64,000 nucleotides of DNA, taken from contig NC_092054.1 of assembly GCF_003086295.3 (NCBI RefSeq), positions 38,385,294 through 38,449,293 of the forward strand, read 5' to 3'. Numbering within the stretch: the first letter of the stretch is position 1; each line of letters starts with the position of its first letter. Made by a program: the position numbers and the translations under genes. This DNA is from Arachis hypogaea (taxonomy: Eukaryota > Streptophyta > Magnoliopsida > Fabales > Fabaceae). A model generated the notes under the pieces. It made no database searches. It was not told where the DNA came from and saw only the letters and a program-made list of their open reading frames with translations. This document shows, in pieces, positions 34,497 through 45,266 of this stretch.

Positions 34497-37400
34497 CTAG
34501 CTGTAGTACCTTCTTAGGTTGCAGGCGTGCCATGATCTGGGAAGCTCTCGTCCATCTAGTTCGGACAGTCTGTAGTAGCCCTTCCCAAGTACTTCTACAA
34601 CTCGGTAGGGTCCTTTCCAGTTTGCTGCCAACTTTCCTTCTCCTGGTCGAGTTGTTCCAATATCATTTTGGATTAGGATGAGATCATTCTCCGCGAAACT
34701 TCTCGGCACTACCCTTTGATTATATCTGGAAGCCATTCGACGTTTTAGTGCTTCTTCCCTGATCCGAGATCTTTCTTGGATTTCAGGTAGTAGGTCGAGC
34801 TCTTCCCTTTGAAGTTGGGAGTTTGCTTCCTCATTGTAATGAACCACTCTAGGCGATCCTTCCTCAATCTCTACTGGGATCATTGCTTCTATTCCGTATG
34901 CTAACCGGAAGGGGGATTCCTTTGTGGTGGAGTGTGGCATCGTTCGATACGCCCATAGAACTTGTGGAAGCTCTTCTGCCCAGGCTCCCTTTGCGTCTTG
35001 TAATCTCCATTTTAACCCGGCCAATATGACTTTGTTGGCAGCTTCGGCCTGTCCATTGGCTTGCGGATGTTCCACGGAGGTGTACTGGTGCTTTATGTTC
35101 AAGTCGGCTACTAATTTTTTGAAGCCTGGATCCGTGAATTGAGTGCCATTGTCTGTGGTGATGGAGTGTGGAACCCCGAACCTTGTGACAATGTTTCTAT
35201 AGAGGAATTTCCGGCTTCTTTGAGCAGTGACGTTGGCTAGGGGCTCTGCCTCGATCCACTTTGTGAAATATTCTACCCCTACTATGAGGAATTTAAGTTG
35301 TCCTGATCCCTGGGGGAAAGGTCCGAGAAGATCAAGTCCCCATTTTACAAACGGCCAAGGCGAAGTTACGCTGATAAGCTCTTCTGGCGGGGCAATGTGA
35401 AAGTTGGCATGTTTCTGACATGGTGGACATGTCTTTACAAATTCTGTAGCTTCTTTCTGTAGAGTTGGCCAATAAAATCCCGCTCGGAGTACTTTTTTGG
35501 CGAGAGCTCGTGCTCCGAGATGATTGCCGCAAATGCCGCCGTGTACTTCTTCTAGCACTTCCCTTGTGTTAGAGGTCGGCACGCATTTTAGTAATGGTAT
35601 TGATATCCCTCTTTTGTACAGGATGTTGTTTATGATAGTGTAGTACTGTGCCTCCCTTTTTAACCTCTTTGCCTCCTTTTCTTCTGTGGGGAGTGTTTCT
35701 GCTTTGAGGTAGTTAATTATGGGGTCATCCATCTTTGGTCCTGACTTGTTATGGCTAGGACTTTTTCTTCTTCCGAGATTGATGGGTTCTGTAGCATTTC
35801 CTGGATGAGGCTTCTATTGTTGCCCCCTGGTTTGGTGCTGGCTAGTTTCGAGAGTACGTCAGCTCGGGCATTTTGTTCGCGGGGTATGTGGCAGATCTTA
35901 TATTCCCCGAGTTGTTCGAGCTGTTCCTTGGTTTTATCCAAATACTTTTTCATGGTGGGATCTTTGGCTTGGTAGCTCCCTGTTATCTGTGAGGTGACTA
36001 CTTGTGAATCACTATAAATGTTGAGTTTTTGAGCTCCAACCTCTTTAGCCAGCTTCAAACAAGCTAATAACGCTTTATATTCTGCCTGGTTGTTTGAGGC
36101 CGGGAACCCGAACTTGAGAGAGAGCTCAACTTGGGTTCCTTGGTTGCTTTCTATTATCACACCTGTGCCGCTTCCAATCTTATTTGAAGAACCGTCCATA
36201 TAGAGATTCCATTCTGTGGGGATTTTCAGGGCATCTGTGAATTTTGCGATGAAGTGGCCAGATACTGTGATTTGGTGGCCGTCCGAGCTTCATATTAGAG
36301 GTCGAACTCGGATAACTCGACTGTCCATTGTAAAATTCTACCTGCTAAATCTGTTTTCTGCAATATTCCTTTTATGGGCTGGTTAGTTCGAACCTTAATG
36401 GTGTGAGCCTAGAAGTACGGGCGAAGTCGTCGAGATGTTAGAACGAGAGTATAAGCAAACTTTTCTATCTTCTGGTAGTTCAACTCGGATCCCTGTAGCG
36501 CTTTACTAATGAAGTAAACAGGTTGTTGCCCACTTTCGTCTTCTCTGACTAGTGCTGAGGCTATTGCCCGGCTTCCTACTGCGAGATATAATATGAGTGT
36601 TTCTCCTTTTCATGGCCGAGATAGGATAGGTGGCCGTCCTAAGAATTCCTTGAAGTTTTGGAAGGCTTGTTCACATTCTGTTGTCCATTCGAACTGCTTT
36701 CCCTTCCTTAAAGTAGTATAGAAGGGGATAGAAGGAGAGAGATCTTATCGCTGATCCTGCTAAGAACCTGGATAGGGCGGCCAATCTCCCGTTGAGTTGC
36801 TGTACTTATTTGACACAGGTTGGGCTCTTCATGTTGAGTTTGGCTTGACATTTATCCGGATTTTCTTCAATTCCTCTTTGTGTGAGCATGAAAACTAAGA
36901 ATTTGCCCGCTTCTACTACAAAGGTGCATTTTGCGGGATTGAGTCGCATGTCATGCTTCCTTATAGTGTCGAACACTTGAGCCAGGTCAGACAATAATGT
37001 CTCTTTGCTTTGTGTCTTTATCAACATGTCATCCACATAGACTTCCATGATTTTTCCGATGTGATCTGAGAAGACTTTATTCATTAGCCTTTGATAAGTG
37101 GCTCCCGCATTCTTGAGACCAAAAGGAATCACAATGTAGCAATAATTCCCTTTCGGCGTTAAAAACGAGGTCTTTTCTTGATCTGGTGGATACATGGGGA
37201 TTTGGTTGTATCCCGAGTATGCGTCCATAAACGAGAGGTATCTATATCCAGAGGAAACATCTACCAGAGCGTCGATACTTGGGAGTGGGTAAGGATCCTT
37301 TGGGCAGGCTTTGTTGAGATCGGTGTAATCGGTGCACATTCACTACTTCCCATTTGATTTTCTCACCAAGACGACGTTGGCTAGCCATAGTGGGTACTTG

Positions 37401-37603
37401 ACTTCTCTTATGAATCCTGCCTCCAGTAATGCTTGTACCTGTTCTTCCACAGCTTGGGATCGCTCTGGCCCAAGTTTTCTTCATCTTTGCTGTACCGGCT
37501 GAGATCCTGGATAGACCGCCAACTTGTGGCACATTAGCTTGGAGTCTATGCCTGGCATGTCTGCGGCTTTCCATGCGAAGAGATCGACATTATCTCGTAA
37601 GAA
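34497..37603 (-). pseudogene. Element F RT, RNase H and integrase
   Basis: RT (about 37603-36700) keeps FMDAYSGYNQ and YVDDML. Adjacent stops (TAG, TGA at about 37340-37345) replace the Trp-Arg of KWRMCTD, another stop lies near 37480, and the frame is lost after the SPTCVK end at 36806. RNase H (36199-35717) has DGSSNK, AEYKALLACL and SDSQVVTSQ, with the last Glu/Asp region kept. The integrase frame 35732-34497 is open for 411 residues: HGGICGNH and CPPCQKH zinc ligands, core TTDNGTQF and a Glu in NGQAEAANK, GPYRVVEVL C-terminal domain, CNLRRYYS end. The first catalytic Asp (VDYFTKW in E) reads VEYFTKW, an Asp to Glu change expected to impair DD35E catalysis. Confidence 0.92.
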
Positions 37604-39631
37604 TTACACCAGTAATTCTTTTGAGTCTCCTCTCAGGATCGTACCGATATTAGTCGTTTTGTCCGAGGTGTCTCCGATCTGAACCTTCTCTATCTCACCT
37701 TCTGGCTGCGGACGGAGTACTTCTCGTTTCTGAACTCCGCCAAGCTCAATTGTATGAAACTCTTCTCCTCTGCCTCTGAGGTTTAGACTTTCGTTATAAC
37801 AGCGGCGTGCCATCTTTTGATCTGCTTTTATTGTGGCTATCCCCTCTGTAGTTGGGAATTTCATGCATAGATGTGGAGTTGAGACTATTGCGCCGAGTTG
37901 ATTTAGTATTGTCCGACCTATTAGAGCATTGTAGGCTGAACTCACGTCGACCACAATGTAGTCTATTTTGAGTGTCCTGGATTGGTCCCTTTTCCGAAGG
38001 TATTATGTAGTGATACGTATCCCAGTGGTTGTACCGGGGTATCTCCCAACCCGAACAGACTGTTCGGGTATGCCCTAAGCTCCTTGTCTTCTAGGCCGAG
38101 CTTGTCGAAGGCAGTTTTGAATAAGATGTCGGCGGAGCTCCCTTGGTCTATTAATGTGCGGTGGAAATTGGCGTTTGCCAGTATGATGGTGATGACCATG
38201 GGGTCGTCGTGTCCCGCGATGATACCGGATGCGTCCTCTTTAGTGAATGTGATTGCAGGGATGTCGGGTGCTTCCTCCTTTCCCTCGACATGATATACTT
38301 CTTTGAGATATCTTTTGTGAGATGATTTGGAGATTCCTCCCTCTGCGAATCCGCCGTGTATCATGTGGACGTGTCTTTCCGGTGTACGAGGTGATCGCGC
38401 GGTTCGTCCGATATCTTCGTCCCTTCGTCTCTTTCTTTGGTCATCATCTCGGGTGGCCAGAAACCGATCTAGTTTTCCTTCTCTCACCAATTTTTCTATG
38501 ATGTTCTTTAAATCGAAGCACTCGTTGGTAGAGTGCCCTCGCACTCGATGATATTCACAATATTCATTCCGGTTTCCTCCTCCTCTTTTGCCTTTGAGTG
38601 GCCGGGCTGGGGGTATTTTCTCCGTATGGCAGACTTCTTTGTATACGTCGACTAGGGATGCCCTGAGAGGGGTGTAATTGTGGTATTTTTTGATTTTCTC
38701 CCCTTGTCGATCTTCTTTCCTTTTTGATTCCTTGTCTTTATCTCGGCAGGGGACCCCGGATTTTGAGGTTTCTCCCAATCGAGAATTTTCTTCCATGTTG
38801 ATGTATTTTTCTGCTCGCTCCTGTACTTCGTCTAAGGAGGCAGGGTACTTCTTTGATATAGATTGGCTAAAAGGTCCTTCTCGTAGGCCATTGATGAGTT
38901 CCATGATGGCGGCCTCTGTTGGCAAGCTTTGTATGTCCATGCATGTTTTGTTGAATCTTTCCATGTAGTTACGGAGGCTCTCCTGATCTCCTTGCTTGAT
39001 CCCCAGTAAACTGGGGGCGTGCTTGGCCTTATCTTTCTGGATGGAGAATCTGGCTAGGAATTTTTTGGCCAGGTCGTCAAAGTTTGAGATGGACTTTGGA
39101 GGTAGGTTGTCGAACCATCTGATTGCTGTCTTCATGAGAGTTGTTGGAAAAGCTTTGTAGCGAACGGCATCTGAGGTGTCGGTGAGGTACATTCGGCTTC
39201 TGAAATTACTGAGATGATGGTTGGGATCTGTGGTGCCATCATACAAAGTCATATCCGGGAGTTTGAAGTCTTTTGGAATTTTGGTTTTCATGATTTCCCT
39301 AGTGAATGGATCTTGCTCTTTGCGTGAATTTCCCTCAGGAGTGGTCCGAGGAGCTTTTGATTTGAGATCGGCTTCTAGTTGCAGTAGTTTATCTTCCAAT
39401 TCTCGACGCCGCCGTACCTCTCTTTGTAGATCCTTTCCGACCTCTCGTTGTTGTTGGGTTTCTTTTTCAAGTTGCTTTAAACGGTCTTGAAGTGCTTCTA
39501 TTACCCCCCGGATTTGATGAGTTTTTGTCCCCGTTGGATTCCGGAGTATCCTTTAGCGTAGTGTCCGCGTTCTTGTGCGGTGTTCTGTTTTCCAGATCTG
39601 AATCGTGGTCGTTGTCATGACCGTCTGCCAT
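37604..39631 (-). pseudogene. Element F gag and protease
   Basis: ATG at 39631 (MADGHDNDHDSD), 22 bases from the primer site, so this copy has almost no leader. A charged coiled coil follows. The frame shifts once in a run of six identical bases near 39506-39511 (C on +, G in gag), then is open from about 39530 to 37963. The gag core (RWFDNLPPKSISNFDDLAKK to MERFNKTCMDIQ) is complete. A zinc-knuckle-like CEYHRVRGHSTNEC gives the ligand pattern CX2HX4HX4C. The protease has IDQGSSADILF. A one-base deletion near 37970 (after TFGKGT) shifts the frame; VDVSSAYNALIGRTILNQLG resumes at 37954 and runs to a stop at 37604. These are the least damaged gag-protease sequences of the family here. Confidence 0.9.
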
Positions 39632-39653
39632 GGTGTTGGGATGACTTCCAGGT

Positions 39654-39671
39654 TCCCCGGCAACGGCGCCA
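39654..39671 (-). other. Primer binding site of element F (tRNA-Asp)
   Basis: TGGCGCCGTTGCCGGGGA on the minus strand, one base from the 5' LTR, a perfect 18-base match to the complement of the tRNA-Asp(GTC) 3' end. Confidence 0.92.
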
Positions 39672-39672
39672 A

Positions 39673-40211
39673 TGTTCCGAGGGTTACTTGAAACTGGAGG
39701 TCGATCTCGGTTGAGACCTTCTGTACGGGTCGGTGCCGACGTGTCCGGCTGGTGAGTGGCGGCCGGAGTTGTCGTGTCCGACTTGTTGGACTGACTGCAC
39801 TGCTGATCCTTGGTCACCGAAGGGTGCGGGGTACCTGCAAGAGACTCCGATGCTTAAGTTAGTATGGGTATTAAACAGTTTTTTATGTCGAATCAGAGTA
39901 TGAGTTATACCTGGGTGCTTCAGTGTATTTATAATGGTGTGGAGTGACCTTTTTAGGTAAGATAAGTTAGTTATCTTATCTTATCTTATCTTTGGGTGAG
40001 GTCAGCTTATCTTCCATGGAACCACCCTTATCTCCATAGGCGTGGGCTGCCTCTGGATCTGTATCGTATTCCTTGAGTTGGACCCTTCTTTGGGCTTTCC
40101 TATCGATTTGGACGAGTTCTTCGTAAAGAAGTCGGTCCGCTTGACCTAAAGAGGTCGGTCGCTTTGCTACTGAACATCTCGATTTGGACAGCTCGACCCA
40201 GGGTATGAACA
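39673..40211 (-). repeat. 5' LTR of element F
   Basis: 539 bp, same ends as the 3' copy. Minus-strand TATA box at 39926-39933. Followed by the AGACC duplication and resumption of the E spacer repeat unit. Confidence 0.95.
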
Positions 40212-40763
40212 AGACCTGACAAGGGTCCAAATAAAGAGGATTACTAAAAATAACTTAAGGGACCGACATGATGAAGTCAGCCCAACAAAATCACAAAGTT
40301 ATAAAAGTAAATCCCTAAAAAAGACCCGACCAAGGTCTAAATAAAACAGATTACTAAGAAATAACTTCGAAAAGACCGAGATGAAGAAGTCGGCGGACAA
40401 AAGGCATGCGCCATAAGGGACTTCAAGTTGGACCCAGAAAGCCATGACCTCAAAAGAATCAAGCTACAAGTATGAAAATACGAAGGCAATCAAAAGAGGT
40501 CGGAAAACAAGATTCCAACACCCTGGAGATACCTGTAAAATATTAAGCAAGCAATCAACAAGCAGAAACAAAATTGCTATAATAAACAAGACCCAAGAGG
40601 CCACCTGAGGTCGACCCCTAGAGGCTTGAAAAAACTACCTTTGTTTTTTCAAAATAAGGTTGCTAAAAAAGCAACTAAAGTATCCAGAAGTCAAGACCAC
40701 AAATTACAAAATAAAAGAGTTCAAAGCCCACAGGCCGGGCTATACACAATAAATCAGAAATAC
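40212..40763. repeat. Element E spacer, right of F
   Basis: Continuation of the hairpin-unit array cut by F: one complete and one partial about 105-bp unit (to about 40400). Degenerate sequence follows with no gene, up to the end of the antisense gene at 40764. Confidence 0.75.
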
Positions 40764-42668
40764 TTATAAAGGGTCCAAAAACTTCCCAGTAGCAGCATCT
40801 CGGGGTGAAAGAGGACGAGTTTGAAGAGGAACCGCATCCACTGTCCCATCATCCCGATTTAAGATCTAGACATCAGGATCACACTCGGGCTGATCGACTT
40901 CAGCTGCTGGAATCAAGGAAGGCGGAACAACAGAAGCTTTGGCAGACGGTACAGGAGGAGGGTCGACATCATCATCATCATCAGGGACAATCTTACCATC
41001 TTTTACATTTTGTCCAAGCTAAAAAGGGAGAGGTCGAGTTCGGGCGCAATAACCCGAACCTGATCCCTCAAATTCTCATAAGCAGCAGTCACACTGCCTA
41101 CAAGATGACCCTGGAGCTCGGCATAGTTAGCTCGGATAGATTCCAAACTCTCCCTGAGATCCATCATTTCCCCATAAGTTGTGACATAGCTCTCCTTATG
41201 TTTCAGTGCCATATCCTCAGCCAACTTGGCAGAAGCCACAACAGCAGTAGCTCGAGTCTTCTCACCCTCCAACTCTTTTCTAGCCTCGCCACCTTCACTT
41301 TAAGCTCCTTCTTCAGACCCTTCATCCGATCGAACTCTGATTTAGCCTCCTCCATATAAAGGCCTTCGTTGCATGGATTGGAAGATCTTGGGCAGTTCAG
41401 TATAGAGCCACCCCCATATATGCCATCTTAAGGCTACTTCGGATAATGAAGTCCAAGTGACGAAGGAGGGAAATATCGTCAGTAGGAATGACACCATAAG
41501 GAGCAATTTGTTGATCAACAAACCCGACAGCATCAAAGTCGGGGGCATCCAAATTGAAGGGCTCAACAATTCTTTGTCTTTTTGGAGGAGGAATGGCAGT
41601 AGGAGAGGAGGTAGTGGCTGAAGCCTGGGAAGGATCAATCAACTGAACTCGTGGAGTAGGAATCATATTCCTCGGCCCAAAAGAACTCGAGATCGGTTGT
41701 TTCGGAGGAACATGAGAGGATCCCTCTTCAGCCACCTTGGCCGAGATGTTCTGGGCAGCTGTAGCCTTCCTCACCTTCTTGAAGGCCCTCATTGAGTCAT
41801 TATTTTTAACCATTTCTGAAAAATACAAACAAAACAAAGTTTGGAATGATGAAGGAAATAGAAAACAAGAAACAAGTAAGCCAAAGCAAAAAGAAGTCGA
41901 CCACTACCCAGCTCAGCTCGGACAAGAGAAGGGTCTCCTAAAAATCTCTTTATGTCAAGATGAGGAGGTTGTCCCTAAATCCCCTCCAACAAAGTCACGA
42001 AAGCCTGGTCAACCTCATCAAGCATTTTCCACGTATATCTAGATACTACAACTTTCTGTTGCCAACATAAAGGGAAGGCAGGTTCACCATTTGACTCTAA
42101 AAAAATTGGTCGAGCTCCCTTAACAGCTCGGACCTTGAAGAAGTAATTCTTAAAATTCCTAAAAGACTCATCGTACATAGAAAATACTTTGTGCCCTTGG
42201 GCAGACCTGAAAAAAACCCAAGAAGCTTTCTTTTTGGTAGTCCCAGGCTTGGTCAAAACAAAAAGATACAGAAAGAGAGTTTGAGAAGGTGTGATATCCA
42301 ACTCTTGGCAAAGCAACTGAAAGATCTTGATGAAGCCCCATGAGTTCGGATGGAGCTGAGATGGGGCCACATTACACGACCACAACAAGTCGGTCTCAAA
42401 AGAAGTAAAAGGAAAAGTAATGTTCAGCTGGTTGAAAAAATAGTCGTAGGCATAGAAGAAGGGACGTTCCCCTTGGGTCAAAGATGGAAAGCAAACCCTT
42501 TCATCAGAGTCTGGCGCTACCAATTCATAATCTTTCTCCTGGTCTCTATGACTACAGATACTCGGAATTAACTATTGAGACACACATCAGAACAAGGGAG
42601 TCCAGCCAATCAGACACACCCTCAGGAACCTTGGAAGACATTTCAACAATATTTTTACGGAAAGACAT
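40764..42668 (-). pseudogene. Antisense accessory gene of element E (Transposase_28-like, spliced)
   Basis: Read right to left. ATG at 42668 (MSFRKNIVEMSS). A small deletion near 42565 removes about ten residues and shifts frame. The frame is open again from 42523 with FETDLLWSCNVAPSQLHPNS and WGFIKIFQLLCQELDI. A TGG to TAG change at 41975 interrupts WGEPPHL. Exon 1 ends at 41908 (GAGCTG-G then GT). The intron of about 92 bp ends TTTTTCAG. Exon 2 starts at 41815 (EMVKNNDSMRAFKKVRKA) and has the basic linker, KRQR, VDQQIAPYG, and after a frame break at about 41380-41290 the coiled coil and SVTAAYENLRDQ. It ends at the TAA 40764-40766. The intron position and phase equal those in A and F. Confidence 0.78.
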
Positions 42669-43744
42669 GGCCAACTAGTCCTACAGCAAGAAAAAGAAAA
42701 TGGATTACTAACCAAAGCAGCTCGGGCGGAATCAAAACATCTTGGACAAACATGACTCAAAGCAATACAAGCAGTAAAAGAAAAACCCCAAGACACACAC
42801 CAAGGTCCAGGGGCATCCTTTGGAGGCAAGGATAGAGCCTACAAAGCTACACCCCAACAAAACTCTCAGCAAAATAAATCCCCTTCCAAACAAGTATCAA
42901 CACGAATCAAAAGCAAGACACCAGAAAATCGTTATCTTCTACAAGTTTATCAAAAAAGAAAATTACCAACATGGTGAAAGTCATCAAAGGAGCAATCTTT
43001 CATAAAAAGCAAATAGTAGTTCATCAAAAGTACGATCAGAAAAGCAGCAACAACATGCAAAGCCCTAAAAGTGTCAAAACTATCAGGGAATCCACCCAAG
43101 GGCATACATAAGGTCGAAAGAAAACCAGAAAACATACATCACAGTGACAACCAAGCATGGTAATACGAAAAGGTTCAAGCTTTCCAATGCAAACTCAAGT
43201 AAAACTGAAACTTTACCAAGAATCGAACAATGTAAGCACAAGGTAAGAGCGACGAAAGAAGTAAAAGAAATAGATAGAAAGAAAGAACCAACCTGCAAAA
43301 GGAGGAAAATGCTGAAAGTGAAGACGAAGAAACGAAATCCGGAATCACCCTTCGAGCAAACAAAGCCACAGCAAACTACCAAAGGCGTCGCAGAGAGAAA
43401 GCGTGAAAAAACGCAAGTCCCAGGCAAGCCAAACAAAACAGAAAATGAAAAGAAAAAGGGAAGTTATAGGAAAATAGTTTTTGGTGTAAATTCAAAATGA
43501 AAGTGGGAGGAAAAAGAAACGGAGCATTAAAGAATTAATGGGTTATTAAACCCTCGCACGTTCCCAAAGCAAAGAGACGCGCGTTTTCAAAGGATAAAGG
43601 AAAAAGAAAAAGACGTTCTGCATTCAGAGGGATCTCTACAAAAAGAAATCAATAATGCTCGAGCTCGGCTTCTACAGAGAAGGGTTGAAGTCCTGAAACT
43701 AGAGACTCGACCTCAAAAGGAAGACGACGCTCAAGCAGGGGCAC
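42669..43744. other. Leader between antisense gene and 3' LTR of element E
   Basis: Purine-rich on the + strand. Contains Lys-rich frames on + (for example 43144-43500) that are not conserved with A or F, and the conserved block at 43545-43565. Ends in the polypurine tract CAAGCAGGGGCAC before the LTR. Probable promoter region of the antisense gene by position. Confidence 0.55.
43545..43565 (-). promoter_or_regulatory. Conserved AAACCCTCGCACGTT block (element E)
   Basis: Same block as in A and F, about 180 bases upstream of the 3' LTR, followed at about 43576 by GCGCG. Confidence 0.5.
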
Positions 43745-44247
43745 TGTTCATATCCCGGGTCAGGCTGTCCGACCCGGGATATTTAACGACAAGTCGACCG
43801 ACCTCTTCAGGTCAAGACTATCCGACCTCTTCTCAAAGAGCTCGACCAAGTTACCAGGAAAAGCCCAAATAGGGCCCAAACAGAGGAACACGACCCAAAT
43901 CCAAAGGCAGTCCAAGCCTACAGAGATAAGGGCGGTTCCCTTAAAGATAAGATGACCTCACTCAAAGATAAGATAACATAAAATAACTATCTTATCTCCA
44001 GAAAGGTCACTCCTCATTATTATAAATACACTGGAGCACCCAGGTATAACTTATACTCTGATTCTACTAAAAACCTACTTAATACCCTTGCTAACTTAAG
44101 TATCGGAGTCCCTTGCAGGTACCACCACCCTCCGGTGACAAAGGATCAGCACCACCACCAAGTTCAACAAGTCGGATACATCAGCTCCGACCAGTACAGA
44201 AGATCTCGTCCGAGATCGACCTACAGTTTCAGGTAACCCTCGGAACA
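43745..44247 (+). repeat. 3' LTR of element E
   Basis: 503 bp, TGTTCATATC...CCTCGGAACA. TATAAATA at 44021-44028. Followed by AGTAG, which equals the bases before the 5' LTR. Confidence 0.96.
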
Positions 44248-45266
44248 AGTAGTAATGGGAAGTTAAATGGCAATTATTACTGATTTGAAAACTGACGTCT
44301 TTTTGGATTAAGTGTTTTATCCTTCGATAATATGATCGAAGGCAACCACATTAATCCAAGGGAGCAATTTGTTGATCGAAAAATATTTTCGACAAGAGTG
44401 GATCGATTCAGAATGAGTCAAGTATAGTTTTTCGAAAAGATATACGCATGAACTTGAAGTTGGAAGTAATGGGCACTGATTTGGATTTCGATTGTGTTTG
44501 TTAATCGAGTAGGCCTGATCTAGTAAGGAGATTCGATTAGAAAGATTAAGTATGGTCTTCGATGTGCTGATCGAATAGTCATGGAAGTGGGAGAGTTAGT
44601 GGCTTTTATTACACGAGAAAATTATGGGGAATATCTACAATCATGCGGCAGAAACAGTTACCAAGAGAGATTGCACTTCAAATTTGAAATTTCGTATTTA
44701 ATTGTAATTAATTGTAAATTAATTGTCAGCTATATAAGATTAGCCTATAAATACTAAGAAGTATTAGTGAATAAGGGTTGGAACTTTTACTCAGAAAAAA
44801 CATTCAAGCATACTCACATCCCAGTGAATTCCTGAGTCTGCAATCGAGTTAACTTTTCTATAGGGTTCCTTCCATCTTCTTTATCTTTTAATTTACTTTT
44901 CTGTAAATTTCACATTTCAAGTAATTTTATTATTTCAAGCGTTTCCTATTTTCATTATCCAATTTATTTTTCTGTACTTTAAATTTCTATGTTGAAGTTC
45001 TTTGATTCCATTAAAGGCATTTTAGTGTTTTCTTTTAACTTCAACGCAACCTTTTCTGATTTCAGTATATTATCATTTTGAAAACCTTACTTATTCATTT
45101 CTTTTATTGCTTTACGAGTTTTTAATTTACTTTTATACTATTATTCGTCTAATCGAAGGCGCTTTGATACACTTTTAGAAAACTGATACTCGTATAGAGG
45201 AGTAGGTTTCGCTCCCAAACCACTAGATATCGAACCACCATCGATTTGCTAAAAATCGACAAAACA
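44248..45266 (+). repeat. Remainder of element C 3' LTR (probable)
   Basis: Resumes element C after E. TATAAATA at about 44747-44754, with a plausible transcription start about 30 bases later, fits an LTR promoter. It is followed by the pyrimidine-rich R/U5-type sequence and GGAGTAGGTTTCGCTCCC. The end is set at AAAACA (45266) for symmetry with TGTT at 16919; the true border could differ by some tens of bases. No gene. Confidence 0.5.

Larger units (their letters stand above)
29514..40211 (-). mobile_element. Element F: best-preserved Tat-lineage copy, inserted in E
   Basis: 10,698 bp, minus orientation, flanked by perfect AGACC duplications (29509-29513 and 40212-40216). LTRs of 538 and 539 bp differ at about 22 positions (manual count, about 4%). 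In its own direction: LTR, perfect tRNA-Asp primer site, gag-protease, RT-RNase H-integrase, hairpin-repeat spacer, antisense gene (on the + strand), leader, LTR. Several point stops and frameshifts are present, and the first integrase catalytic Asp is Glu, so it is probably not autonomous. Confidence 0.96.
16937..44247 (+). mobile_element. Element E: full Tat-lineage retrotransposon, split by D and F
   Basis: Flanked by perfect target duplications AGTAG (16932-16936 and 44248-44252). The two LTRs, once D is removed, are both 503 bp. Internal order: tRNA-Asp primer site, gag-pol (23698-28748), spacer, antisense gene (42668-40764), conserved block, polypurine tract, 3' LTR. D (17288-23499) lies in the 5' LTR. 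F (29514-40211) lies in the spacer between pol and antisense gene. Without these inserts E is about 10.4 kb. LTRs differ at about 27 of 503 positions by manual count, nearly all transitions. Confidence 0.95.
8641..45266 (+). mobile_element. Element C: Tat/Ogre-like Ty3/gypsy retrotransposon, host of A and E
   Basis: AT-rich element whose visible parts are 8641-16936 and 44248-about 45266. The interval 16937-44247 is element E. The left end is interrupted by element A, so gag, protease and the 5' LTR are outside the window. Seen in order: pol (8641-13422), a PMD-like antisense gene (13497-16681), then a likely 3' LTR split by E. Its protein sequence and codon use differ clearly from the A/D/E/F family. 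The integrase resembles the Tat/Ogre group. A solo LTR (10052-11392) is inserted in RNase H. Confidence 0.85.

Noticed and set aside
43144..43500. 118-residue Lys-rich + strand frame in E
   Set aside because: Same composition effect in the antisense-gene leader; not conserved with A or F.
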